Shown in pieces: positions 25,255 to 33,900 of a DNA stretch of 46,949 bases (position 1 is the first letter of the stretch; each line of letters begins with the position of its first letter). Both the position numbers and the translations under genes were made by a program. Origin of the DNA: Patescibacteria group bacterium (GTDB lineage: Bacteria > Patescibacteriota > Gracilibacteria > Peribacterales > Peribacteraceae). The notes under the pieces are model-generated. The model was not told the DNA's origin. It was given only the letters and a program-made list of their open reading frames with translations, and searched no databases. The stretch is taken from assembly GCA_018814875.1 (NCBI GenBank), contig JAHIYH010000027.1, forward strand, positions 1 through 46,949, given 5' to 3'.

Positions 25255-27024
25255 TTACTTTGCAAGTAGTTTTTTAACAACTTCTTCATTGTAATTAGCA
25301 CCGAGCTTATTTGCGAATTCAGTTACTGTCTTTTCGTTGATGATTATATTTGGATCAGCCTCTTTCATTTTAGCTGCTATATCTTTAACATTTTTTATTG
25401 CATTGGTTAATTTGTCAACATTTTCTTTAGCATATGTATCAAAGTCTTTTCCGGTAAAATTATTTACTGAATTAAAATCATTAGAAATTCTAATGTCAAT
25501 ATCACTTCTAATCGCTCTAAGCGCTGGTTCGTTAAGCACCCTATCAGCAAGTGCTCCACCACCTAAGCCTGTTGCTTCACCAGGATATTCCTTAGATAGC
25601 TCGTTGTAGACTACCTTGCGTGGATCAAGCGTATCTTTAACCTTTTGATATGCAGCTCCTGCCGAGAGGAATCCGCCTGGCTTGCCACCAATAGCAGGAA
25701 TAAACGGTATGCGAAGTGGTAGCTTCGCCATTCCTTTACCAAGCGTTTGTCCGTAGTTTTTAATGGTGTCAACCACGCCACTGGCGATATTTGCAGACTT
25801 GAGTGCAGCGAAGGTTCCTATCCACAGAACGCCCAAAGACATGGCAAGCCATAACAGATCCATGAAATTGTTCATGTCAAATACCCCAAGAAATCTGCCT
25901 GCTTCTTCATATTTTGGTAATTGGATGGTGCGCATTCCTGTATTTAAAAGTATGAAACCTACTGCTATCGGTATGCCGACAATCGCAGGCAAAAAGGCGG
26001 CACCAAGGAACTTTTTCCAAATAACATTCATAGTATTAAACTCACCCATTTTATTTCCGATAATAAGCCCTAGGAACATAAATGGCATAAAGGCAACTGT
26101 CAGCCAGATAATAGGAATACGTACCGTGAAGGCAACTAGCATTGCAAGCAACGGAAAGAAAACTGCTGCGAGTATAATTACCGAAAATAATGCGTAAATG
26201 ACAATGCGAACTTGTTCACTCACTCCAGCAGTTCCAAATGGCACATTTTCGTTATCGGTATCTGGGAAATCGGGCATTTTACCTAAATCAAATACACGTA
26301 AGTTATTAAACAAAAGTCCGAGTAAAATGGCAGGAGGAGTATTCGCGTTTCTTGCAAGTGGTACTTTTTTGTAATGGAGATCGTCAGAAGAAGGTATATA
26401 TCCATCACCAATTTTTTCTGCTGCTTCAATCGAACTAAGATCGAATTGAGGGTCTTCCCAAATGAAGCAGGATGTATCTCCCTTTAACGGTTTACACTCT
26501 ACATTTAGAGCTGCAGGGAGGGAATAAATAGTAGCTGTAAGCACACTTGCCGTATCTATAATGACGCGTGGGAACCACCAAGAGAAGTTTACAAGTATGA
26601 TGGCAATCATGAATTTTTTAATATTATTTTTAAGAATATCTCCATTTGCAGTCACAATTGTAATCACAGCTCCAACAACCAATATGGATGCAAGTATGAT
26701 ATTTACTATATCACGTGAATGTTTCCAAAGTTCATGCAGAGGATTTGGATTGCCTTTTGCAGGAGTTAAATATTCAGTGATGAACGTGTTAGGACTGAAT
26801 AGAATCTCCAGTGCAAACATCAATTTATAAAGGAGCCACATGATCATCATTTGGACAAATCCGATCATTTGTAGAAGTGTGTTGTAGAACTGATCGGGGT
26901 GTGGTGATGCATCTTGGGCTACAACTTTCTCTATCACAAAAATTTCCCACCCATCTAACCCGATTAGCCACCCAAGGAGGAGTGCCGAGAAACTAGCAGT
27001 AAGGATTTTTTTGTGTTGTAGCAT
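25255..27024 (-). CDS. Polytopic membrane protein, possibly VirB6/TrbL-like
   Basis: 589 residues. An N-terminal hydrophobic segment (SALLLGWLIGL) may be a signal sequence. Further helices lie near residues 55-76, 107-125, 136-166, 268-322 (two), 340-364 and 388-412. A hydrophilic loop of ~100 residues (WEDPQFDLSSIEAAEK region) separates helices 4 and 5, and a 170-residue soluble C-terminal tail ends with ...NYNEEVVKKLLAK. Layout and the long helices with internal Trp/Pro resemble the polytopic channel proteins of type IV secretion (VirB6/TrbL), which CPR genomes often encode apart from a full system. That link is by shape only. An extended -10, TGATATAAT, lies 7 bp before the ATG. Confidence 0.8.
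   Translation of the reverse strand: MLQHKKILTASFSALLLGWLIGLDGWEIFVIEKVVAQDASPHPDQFYNTLLQMIGFVQMMIMWLLYKLMFALEILFSPNTFITEYLTPAKGNPNPLHELWKHSRDIVNIILASILVVGAVITIVTANGDILKNNIKKFMIAIILVNFSWWFPRVIIDTASVLTATIYSLPAALNVECKPLKGDTSCFIWEDPQFDLSSIEAAEKIGDGYIPSSDDLHYKKVPLARNANTPPAILLGLLFNNLRVFDLGKMPDFPDTDNENVPFGTAGVSEQVRIVIYALFSVIILAAVFFPLLAMLVAFTVRIPIIWLTVAFMPFMFLGLIIGNKMGEFNTMNVIWKKFLGAAFLPAIVGIPIAVGFILLNTGMRTIQLPKYEEAGRFLGVFDMNNFMDLLWLAMSLGVLWIGTFAALKSANIASGVVDTIKNYGQTLGKGMAKLPLRIPFIPAIGGKPGGFLSAGAAYQKVKDTLDPRKVVYNELSKEYPGEATGLGGGALADRVLNEPALRAIRSDIDIRISNDFNSVNNFTGKDFDTYAKENVDKLTNAIKNVKDIAAKMKEADPNIIINEKTVTEFANKLGANYNEEVVKKLLAK
25256..25275 (+). terminator. Weak intrinsic terminator after infB
   Basis: TACTT-TGC-AAGTA forms a 5-bp stem followed by GTTTTTT. 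It overlaps the 3' end of the convergent gene. Confidence 0.3.
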
Positions 27025-27031
27025 TCAAAGT

Positions 27032-27040
27032 ATTATATCA
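27032..27040 (-). promoter_or_regulatory. Extended -10 promoter, leaderless
   Basis: On the minus strand TGATATAAT, with consensus TATAAT, ends 7 bp before the ATG at 27024. Confidence 0.6.
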
Positions 27041-27068
27041 GCCTTTTTAGACATGAACAATGTCCTTT

Positions 27069-27178
27069 GCATGAATACAAGATTAGATCTTCTATATTGC
27101 TCTACAGCGTTACATACGCCTTAAAATACAACCAGAACACATTAGGTACTCGAAGATGAGTACAAATAGTATTCATGC
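27069..27178. repeat. Long-range inverted repeat with internal hairpin
   Basis: GCATGAATAC (27069-27078) and GTATTCATGC (27169-27178) are perfect 10-bp complements about 90 bp apart. Inside, GTACTC-GAAGAT-GAGTAC forms a perfect 6-bp hairpin (about 27147-27164). The element is not built of iterated units, unlike the others. It lies in the 320-bp gap between two divergent genes. Confidence 0.55.
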
Positions 27179-27242
27179 ATAAGTCAAATAAGGTAGTCCT
27201 ATACAGTAATTTTGGCTTATACTCCAAAAAATATTAGAACAA

Positions 27243-27275
27243 AAAAGTTGATCATTTGCTTGATCACTTTTCTTG
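27243..27275 (+). terminator. Hairpin with U-rich tail
   Basis: AAAAGTTGATCA and TGATCACTTTT pair with one bulge, followed by CTTG. Could be a terminator of a short plus-strand transcript or an operator. Confidence 0.3.
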
Positions 27276-27318
27276 CACTATTAGTATGTTCATGAGTACA
27301 GTTTGTGTACGCAATGTT

Positions 27319-27336
27319 AAGATTCCTTAAATCTTC
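27319..27336. promoter_or_regulatory. Candidate operator upstream of the winged-helix gene
   Basis: AAGATT-CCTTA-AATCTT is a perfect 6-bp dyad about 10 bp before the ATG at 27346, a natural place for autoregulation by the encoded DNA-binding protein. Inference only. Confidence 0.35.
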
Positions 27337-27345
27337 TTAGGTTCC

Positions 27346-27933
27346 ATGTCATCAACCATTCTTAAAGCACTATTCAGTTCCCAGACGAGAGTCAAACTTC
27401 TCAGTACATTTCTCTTACATCCAGAGGAAGAGTACTACATACGTGAGTTAACCAGACTGCTGCACGAACAAATCAACTCCATCAGAAGGGAGCTGGAGAA
27501 TTTACGAAGAATAGGAATGGTGCGTGCTCGTCACAGAAATCGAAAGAAGTACTACCGTGTGGATCCGGAGTTTTCTCTTTATCCGGAGTTACGTAATATC
27601 TTCTCAAAAGAGATTCAGGCAGAGAGTCCTATTGTTGCCAGCCTCAAGAAGCTGTCGGATGTGGACCTGATTCTTTTGGCGGGGAACTTTGTTGGTACAG
27701 AAAGTAAAGTTGATTTGTTAGTAGTGGGAGAGGTGAAGAAAGAGATGCTCGAGGCACTCCTCATTCAAGATCCATCGCTCAAGAATGTGAAGTATTCTAT
27801 CTTCTCTCAAGGAGACTTCCTTTATCGTCTTAGTCTACGCGATCGCTTTATTACTACTATCCTAAATGATCCTCGTCACTTGGTTGTTCATAATGCGATC
27901 CAGAAGCAGATTGAGGAGGCACAAAAGAAGTAG
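27346..27933 (+). CDS. Winged-helix regulator fused to a nucleotidyltransferase-like domain
   Basis: 195 residues. The N-terminal ~75 residues form an ArsR-like winged helix: RVKLLSTFLLHPEEEYYIRE, recognition region RLLHEQINSIRRELENLRRIG and wing MVRARHRNRKKYYRVD. The rest (LKKLSDVDLILLAGNFVGT, SKVDLLVVGEV) resembles the minimal nucleotidyltransferase fold seen fused to such domains. The usual GSxxxG...DxD catalytic pattern is reduced to GNFVGTESKVDLLVVG. This architecture is frequent in CPR and archaeal genomes; the regulated genes are unknown. A dyad just upstream of the ATG could be its own operator. Confidence 0.8.
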   Translation: MSSTILKALFSSQTRVKLLSTFLLHPEEEYYIRELTRLLHEQINSIRRELENLRRIGMVRARHRNRKKYYRVDPEFSLYPELRNIFSKEIQAESPIVASLKKLSDVDLILLAGNFVGTESKVDLLVVGEVKKEMLEALLIQDPSLKNVKYSIFSQGDFLYRLSLRDRFITTILNDPRHLVVHNAIQKQIEEAQKK

Positions 27934-28131
27934 GGGCTAGGTACTAGGTAATCTCTGAAAAACACGTAGTGCAGGTTCGATTGCCTGCAAGATATGCGCG
28001 GATAGTCGAATCCGCGTTACGTTTTATGTATTAATTAGAGGTTCCCTAGGGACTAGGGACTAGGCGTCTATGGGCTAGTTTAGACAAACAAAAAGCTACG
28101 ATTCTTCTAGTCCCTAGCGCCTATCTCCTAA
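27932..28131. repeat. Period-7 inverted repeat (GACTAGG units) with structured insert
   Basis: CTAGGTACTAGG units lie just after the preceding stop. CCTAGGGACTAGGGACTAGG lies at about 28044-28064 and TCTAGTCCCTAGCGCC at about 28106-28121. A non-iterated hairpin-rich segment (27963-28024) is enclosed. The element fills the gap before rplS. Confidence 0.7.
27963..28024. other. Compact three-way-junction-like hairpin cluster
   Basis: ACGTA closes with TACGT and encloses two perfect hairpins, GCAGG-TTCGATTG-CCTGC and GCGGAT-AGTCGA-ATCCGC. TTTT follows. It might be a structured RNA or an inserted element; nothing known matches by eye. Confidence 0.35.
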
Positions 28132-28189
28132 CAATTATCTAGCTATTTCCTTTACACAGCTAAATCTCCGCGGTAGTCTTCCCCAGCTC

Positions 28190-28639
28190 ATGACTTCTCC
28201 AATCATTACAAAGCAGTCGGCTTCTTATCTAATAGAGAGACCTGAAATCAGGTCGGGTTATACTGTGCGTGTGCACGAGAAGATTCAGGAGGGTGCCAAG
28301 GAGCGCATACAGATCTTCGAAGGCCTTGTGATTGCCGTTCATAAGGGACTTGCGCCAACAGACAGCACTTTTACAGTTAGACGAATTGTTTCCGGTGTTG
28401 GTGTGGAGCGTATTTTCTCTCTGTATTCTCCGGTAGTTGTGAAGATTGAAGTGAAGAAAGTTGCCAAAGTACGTAGAGCCAAGCTCTTCTTCCTACGTGG
28501 ACGCCAAGGAAAAGCAGCACGTTTGAGCGAGCGTTTCACCACGGCAGAAGAATTCGCAATTGCTGCAAAGGTGGATGATAAGGCTACAAATGAGGATACC
28601 GATGTGGGCGAGGGTGTCGAAGAAAAAGAGACAAATTAG
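28190..28639 (+). CDS. rplS: 50S ribosomal protein L19, tail truncated by TAG
   Basis: 149 residues. The L19 core is clear: [55 protein letters not shown] and [21 protein letters not shown]19 sits at the 30S-50S interface. The family normally ends near residue 115-120; here an acidic tail continues to a TAG at 28637-28639. The frame then stays open another 53 codons. The TAG arises by one G-to-T change in the first copy of a 36-bp repeat, where other copies read GAG. Confidence 0.96.
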   Translation: MTSPIITKQSASYLIERPEIRSGYTVRVHEKIQEGAKERIQIFEGLVIAVHKGLAPTDSTFTVRRIVSGVGVERIFSLYSPVVVKIEVKKVAKVRRAKLFFLRGRQGKAARLSERFTTAEEFAIAAKVDDKATNEDTDVGEGVEEKETN

Positions 28640-28726
28640 GAAAAGGAGGTAAACGAAGAAAAGGAGACAAATGAGGAAAAGGAGGTAAACGAAGAAAAGG
28701 AGACAAATGAGGAAAAGGAGGTAAAG
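28619..28726 (+). repeat. Three 36-bp tandem repeats in the rplS tail
   Basis: Three copies start at 28619, 28655 and 28691, each encoding EEKETNEEKEVN-like residues. Copy 1 has a stop in place of the central Glu codon; copies are otherwise nearly identical. Confidence 0.85.
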
Positions 28727-28801
28727 GAGAAAAAAGAAACTTCATCTGCTCAGGATGGTGCTGAAGATAAGACTCAGGAAGAAGAGAAGAAAGAGGAATA
28801 G
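28640..28801 (+). pseudogene. Orphaned in-frame C-terminal extension of L19
   Basis: From the codon after the rplS TAG, 53 sense codons run in the same frame to a second TAG at 28799-28801. They encode a Lys/Glu-rich tail (EKEVNEEKETNEEKEV, then SSAQDGAEDKTQEEEKKEE). No start codon suits separate translation, so this was part of L19 or is reached by readthrough. Confidence 0.7.
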
Positions 28802-28816
28802 TTTCTCAATTCGCGG

Positions 28817-28822
28817 TATAGT
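28817..28822 (+). promoter_or_regulatory. -10 box, leaderless
   Basis: TATAGT ends 6 bp before the ATG at 28829. Confidence 0.5.
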
Positions 28823-28828
28823 TTGCCT

Positions 28829-29767
28829 ATGCGTTTATTGCTCGTAGGAAATTATGGTGTTGGCAATCTTGGAGACGAAGTCCTAAAGGAGTACTTTCTC
28901 CGGCAATTTCCGGAAGTGGAGTGGCTTGTAGTTTCGGCAAATCCTTTGAATGGTGAATACAATCGTTTGCCAGCTGGATTTCGATCATTCTTAAGGCCTT
29001 GGTGGAGAACAATTGGTGCTATGAGAAAATCCGATGGAATAGTCTTTGGCGGAGGCAGTTTGTTTACAGATACCGAGTCGGTTTTCGCGTGTTTCCTGTG
29101 GTGTTGGCATGCATTCGTTGCGAGAATATTCAGAAAAAAGATTCATCTTGCTTTTCAGGGGATCGGACCCTTTAAAACTCGTCTTGGAAAGTGGTGTTCG
29201 AGGTGGGTGATTGCTAGGGCGACAAGTATTTCGGTTCGTGATCTATCATCAAAAGAACAGATTGAGTTGTGGGAAAAGAACACAAAAGTAGTTCAAACTA
29301 GCGATCCTGTTATTTCGCTTATACAAGCTGAAAACATGGATGGTAGTTCAAAGAATGTATTCATAATTATCCCTCGAAAAAACTCAACTGAACGTTTTAT
29401 AAACAAGGTATGTGAGTGGTCCAAAGAGAGAGAGTGGGATTCACTTCGCATACTGTCGCTTCAGCCGGAAGACGGTGAAGAGCAGAAGATGTGTAGGAGG
29501 ATAAATCAGGTCTGTGGTGGTGAGGCAGAAATGCGTTCAGTAAAAACACTTGCTGATCTATCACGCGAAGTTGCACAAGGAAGTATCGTACTTTCTCAGC
29601 GCTATCATGGAGCTTTGGCTGCCATAGCCCTTGGTAAAGATTTCGAAGTGGTGGAGCAGAAGGAAGGCGATAAATTATCTTATTTGAGAGGAAAAAGTCG
29701 GGAAGAGCTGCTTGGATTGGTGAATATAGGCGAAGAAACTCTTAGAATGGTCTGGGCTTCAAAATAA
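28829..29767 (+). CDS. csaB: Polysaccharide pyruvyl transferase (CsaB-like)
   Basis: 312 residues. The start ATG at 28829 follows a -10 by 6 bp. N-terminal LLVGNYGVGNLGDEVLKEYF is the family's opening glycine-rich loop. DGIVFGGGSLFTDTES, LAFQGIGPFKT and SISVRDLSSKE follow in order, and SQRYHGALAAIALG near residue 262 is the conserved R-x-H motif of the GT-B fold. Members add ketal pyruvate to secondary cell-wall polysaccharides, and in Bacillus CsaB this makes the ligand for SLH domains. An SLH protein is encoded at 39667-40983, which supports that role. Confidence 0.88.
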   Translation: MRLLLVGNYGVGNLGDEVLKEYFLRQFPEVEWLVVSANPLNGEYNRLPAGFRSFLRPWWRTIGAMRKSDGIVFGGGSLFTDTESVFACFLWCWHAFVARIFRKKIHLAFQGIGPFKTRLGKWCSRWVIARATSISVRDLSSKEQIELWEKNTKVVQTSDPVISLIQAENMDGSSKNVFIIIPRKNSTERFINKVCEWSKEREWDSLRILSLQPEDGEEQKMCRRINQVCGGEAEMRSVKTLADLSREVAQGSIVLSQRYHGALAAIALGKDFEVVEQKEGDKLSYLRGKSREELLGLVNIGEETLRMVWASK

Positions 29768-29777
29768 TGTGTTTTTC

Positions 29778-29786
29778 TGTTAAAAT
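29778..29786 (+). promoter_or_regulatory. Extended -10 of the three-gene unknown operon
   Basis: TGTTAAAAT ends 9 bp before the ATG at 29796 (12 bp before the second ATG at 29799). Confidence 0.45.
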
Positions 29787-29795
29787 AGAGGATAG

Positions 29796-30224
29796 ATGAT
29801 GATCACTATTCATTTAACGGCAGATGAAAAAACTCTCTTCGAGAAGCTGCCTGCAGATATTCAGGAAGGATGGACAGTAGAAGAGGAGAAGCAGACATTT
29901 CAAGATACTCCTGATCGTGCTCGGGTACGCCTCTCGTTGCTTAGAATTGAGGATCCGAAAATGCTTCAAGTTATTGAAGAGGCAAAGTCCAAAGAATCCG
30001 CTGATGATGTAGCGTCTCTTATACTTGATACAGATCTCTCTGGTATATCAGAACGTGAACTTGCAAAGTTATTCTTTGCAATTGGTCCAACAACACTCAG
30101 TACGATAATTTCGGCAATGCTTGTACAGGTGAAGACGGATCAAGACTTAAAAGATCTAGTTGCCGTTACGACTGTACGCAATGTTGTGCTCTCTTCGATG
30201 ACTCATTCCTCCAAAGTAGAATGA
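29796..30224 (+). CDS. Unknown helical protein, first gene of operon
   Basis: 142 residues; ATG at 29796 or 29799. No signal peptide or membrane span. It starts with a beta-like MITIHLTADEKTLFEKLP and continues as amphipathic helices (ISERELAKLFFAIGPTTLST and ISAMLVQVKTDQDLKDLVAV). The TGA overlaps the next ATG (ATGA at 30221-30224), so translation is coupled. No family recognised. Confidence 0.75.
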   Translation: MMITIHLTADEKTLFEKLPADIQEGWTVEEEKQTFQDTPDRARVRLSLLRIEDPKMLQVIEEAKSKESADDVASLILDTDLSGISERELAKLFFAIGPTTLSTIISAMLVQVKTDQDLKDLVAVTTVRNVVLSSMTHSSKVE

Positions 30225-30886
30225 TATTCTCTGGTGCTTCATCACAGGCCGGACTGGAAGGTGGGCCAGAAAGGATCGAGTTCATGCCAACTCCACGAAA
30301 TATAGAAACAGCTTTCGAAAAGGTCAGGGAACTTCCTAATCAAGTAGAATTTAAAGAGCGAATAGCTGATATGGATGCAGAGAGAATTTCGACGCTTTTG
30401 CAGAGTGTAGAAGGCCAAGAGGAGCTATGTGATTTACTCATTAATCAGCATGACAGTTTCCAACAGGTGGACGTGAATTTTGATCCGGAAGAATTAAAAT
30501 CACACGTTGAGCTGGTAGGAGCAACACTTAAAGATATGCAGGAGTATGACGAGCTTATTCGACAGGTAGAAGGAGTAGATCCAGAAGCAGAAATAACAGT
30601 AGATACTCCAGAAGCCCAGAAGAAGCTCGGATTATTTAGGCGTGCTTTAGGGTCTGTTGGAGGCTTTGCTAAAAAGCATCCAATTGTTACTACTGTTCTT
30701 GCTGCAGGGCTAGTTTCAGGCAGTGTAGCCGGAGTACTGTATTTATCGGGATATTTAAGTGCAGCACAAGCAGGGGTAGCCGCTGAAGCAATACATGAAT
30801 TTATTGAAGGTACTGGGATAGCAGGAGGAGGTATTGGTGAAATGCCAGGATTCAATCCGCTGGAAGGAGTGCCGCTTGGGAAGTAG
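30221..30886 (+). CDS. Unknown protein with one C-terminal membrane helix
   Basis: 221 residues, translationally coupled to the preceding gene by an ATGA overlap. The soluble N-terminal part is helical (FEKVRELPNQVEFKERIADM, LKSHVELVGATLKDMQEYDE). A single hydrophobic segment HPIVTTVLAAGLVSGSVAGV (about residues 160-180) is followed by an Ala/Gly-rich tail ending in NPLEGVPLGK. Basic residues before the helix (FRRALGSVGGFAKKH) suggest the N-terminus is cytoplasmic. No family recognised. Confidence 0.75.
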   Translation: MIFSGASSQAGLEGGPERIEFMPTPRNIETAFEKVRELPNQVEFKERIADMDAERISTLLQSVEGQEELCDLLINQHDSFQQVDVNFDPEELKSHVELVGATLKDMQEYDELIRQVEGVDPEAEITVDTPEAQKKLGLFRRALGSVGGFAKKHPIVTTVLAAGLVSGSVAGVLYLSGYLSAAQAGVAAEAIHEFIEGTGIAGGGIGEMPGFNPLEGVPLGK

Positions 30887-30913
30887 TAAAAGTTTTAATC
30901 AAAACAAACATAT

Positions 30914-33900
30914 ATGTCACAAGAACAAGAGTCACACCTCGGCAATCTAGCAGAAGAAATTCGCACGATTAGTGGTATAGGAAACCAGACGATTTTAGAA
31001 GAATTTTATAATCGAAATGAGTCTGAAGATCCATTGAGTGAAGATGAGCTGGAAGAAAAGATTGATAAGATTGAGGAAAATGTAGACCAACTGAGTTTCA
31101 GCACAGCATTAGAGAGGAGTATGTATTACGCTCTTCTTGAACGATTGCGTCTTAGAGTAGAAATGCGTGGCGGAGTAATTGATCAAGAGAATCCGATGGA
31201 TCGTAGAGATTTAGAGGTCTTAAAAGATTTGGAAAGGCGCATAACGTACGAACAGCATGAGCAAGCAGCTGTTGATGAGATGTTGGATACGGTTGCTCGT
31301 TACGAAGCATACAGAAATAAATTCAACCTCGATCGGCCAGTTTCTAAAGGTGGAATTCCAAGAAATGCAGAGATCGAGAAAGACGTGTTAAATCAACTTG
31401 AAACTCTCAAAGAGCTACTTCCTCAGATGGCTCTGGTAAGAAGAATACGTTTTTACCGTTATCGTCTTTCGTTGAATTCGGAGAGTGGTGGTCTTAAAGA
31501 CAAAATTACAGAATTAAGTAAGCAATTACCTGAAGGATTTAAAGACGAAAATATTGACGAGTACTATGGGGAATTGGGGCAGCAATTGCGTAATATTCTA
31601 GGATATACATCAAAAGGAGCTGAGGGTCGTGGAATTAAAACACAACGTTCCATAGAAATGCAGACGAATGCCATGCAGAGACATTTTGAATCGGTTCTCA
31701 CTCGTCGTAAGAGTCTTCTGGGGCGCACAAATCCTCTTGCAGAATCTGAAAAGCAGAATCTTAAGGAAGAGCATTCAATGCTATTGAATGAAGCTTTGGA
31801 ATTTAATTTCAGAGTAGTACAGCAGCGCACTAGATTAACTACGCTCTTGGTATTGGAAGGACATATGCATCAGCCAGTTGATGAACCGCAAATATCTGAA
31901 GATCCTGATCGAGATTATGGTCTTCTTAAAGATAGGAATGCATTAGAGAACGAGCGAGATAGACACATAAAAATGCTCGAGGATTATATACATCACTTTC
32001 GTGAAGATGTTCTTAAGGAAGGTGAGAGTATTGATATACCGTTTATTGATGAAGATGTCATTCTAGATCCATCAGTCATTATTGAGGATATCATGACAAA
32101 TTATGTGATCCCCACAAAACTTAATCTTGTTGAGCCAATGGCCAGAGGATCTACTTGGGCGTGGAGTGTTCATGATACTGTTTGGAGTACAGTCGGTATC
32201 GATTTTGATATTAAAAACAGGCGTACACAGGCAATAATGCAACCTATCTTTGAACGTCTTGGATTACCTCCAAATTACAGTGAGCTTTCTGATGTAGAGA
32301 AAGCAAAGGCACGTTCAAGCTCATTAGTTCAGAAGAAGCTTCGTAGTGTAAAAACAATTATTGACACATTCAGACAGAATGAAGCTCAAGCGCTAGATAA
32401 CATTGAGCAAGATTTAATGGTACTAAAAAAGCTTTTGCGAAAGAAAAAGCCAAGTGATCTTGTTCTGTCTGGATCAGTAGAAGTCCCCGAAGAATTTCCA
32501 AGTATTGATCAACTTAAAACAGATGAAGAGATTGCAGGTGCATATATATTTCTTATGGAGCGTCTCCAAACTATTCGAATTCAAGAGTTGGACATAACAC
32601 AGCAGAAATTTATTAATCAACTTAACGAGAATCTGAATCTCAATATCGATGTAGCTGATATTGAAATGCAACTATCTAGTGCATGGATACGCGAAACGGT
32701 GTATGCCACTTCTGCAATTCTTGGAGAAGCATTAGCAGGATATTATATGTTACGAAAGAGTGCTGCATTTGCACTGAAAAAGTCACCATCAGCTTTACGT
32801 AGCGTGGTTACTAATACCGCACGGGTAGGGGCAAGAGCCATTAGAAGCAGTATCGAAGCAGTGGGCCAGTTAAGACAGTCACGTACTGCTGAAGCGCTCA
32901 CAAAAACTCGATATATCGAAAAGGAAAGGCAATTGGTACAAGCAGTGGAGAACACTCGTTTTGGGCGATATATTGCACGCATGCCTGCTCTGCAGAATAT
33001 GCGAGTGGTAAGAGTTGGAGGACGTGTTTTGAGATTTGCCGCTTGGGCTGCCATTCCTGCAGTTGCAGCTTATGAATCTCATATTACAAATCAACGTGTA
33101 GAGGAAACAGATAATGAAAATCTAAAAGAAGAGTATCGCAAAATGCATGGTTCTATTTGGTTGGAAGCTGCAGGTATCGGCTCATCGTTTGTTTTAAGTT
33201 GCACTCCTGCCATTGTGCTTGCAACACCTGTAATTGGTGCGGGATTGTATAATCGTAAACGAAGAGAGGTGGTTGTAGATTGGAAAAGAAATCCTCAGGA
33301 TTGGGCAAGAGACTTTGATGGAGCTGGATTACGACAAGCCCTTGAAGATGCATCTGCTATGAAGGCAGTTGAAGCAGGAGGAGGAGGAACTTTGAAACCT
33401 AGAATTACTTCTTCGTGGTTAGGCTTTGGAAAGTCGAGTAAGGAATCACAACGAGAAGCTGTTGATCAAATGGAATCTGCATATGTTGGAACACGTGGAA
33501 ATATTTACGAGGCGTATTTTGCCCAAAACCTTTTTGCTCCAGAAGGTACTGACAAAAAAACGAAGCAGGAAATAGTTAATAATAAAACAAAATATTTACG
33601 TCTTATTACGAGTGGAGACTTCATAGACGTTCCAAATGAAACGTTACAAAAAGCAGATATCTATGCCGAATTGGTCGAGCGTAAACAAGAACTAGAATCA
33701 AGAGGTGAGATACCATTAATGTCCTATTTAGATGAAGAAGGAGAAAGACATTGGATGGATTTACGGTCTCTTGTTCCTCTGACAGACCAGAACAAAGACG
33801 CTATTGGGCAACTTATTCAAGAATATCGTAGCAATGTGAAACCTTTTGAAGAAATATTGCTTTTCTATACTCAAGCAGAGGCAGCAAAAGAGAGTCGTGC

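Noticed and set aside
27965-28010. tRNA or tRNA-like gene before rplS
   Set aside because: One hairpin resembles a T arm (GCAGG, TTCGATT), but there is no acceptor, D arm or anticodon arm.
6893-28801. Reassignment of TAG as a sense codon
   Set aside because: Two frames continue past TAG, but infB, rseP, murC, murJ, thrS and many others end sensibly at TAG with no continuing protein, so general recoding is unlikely.
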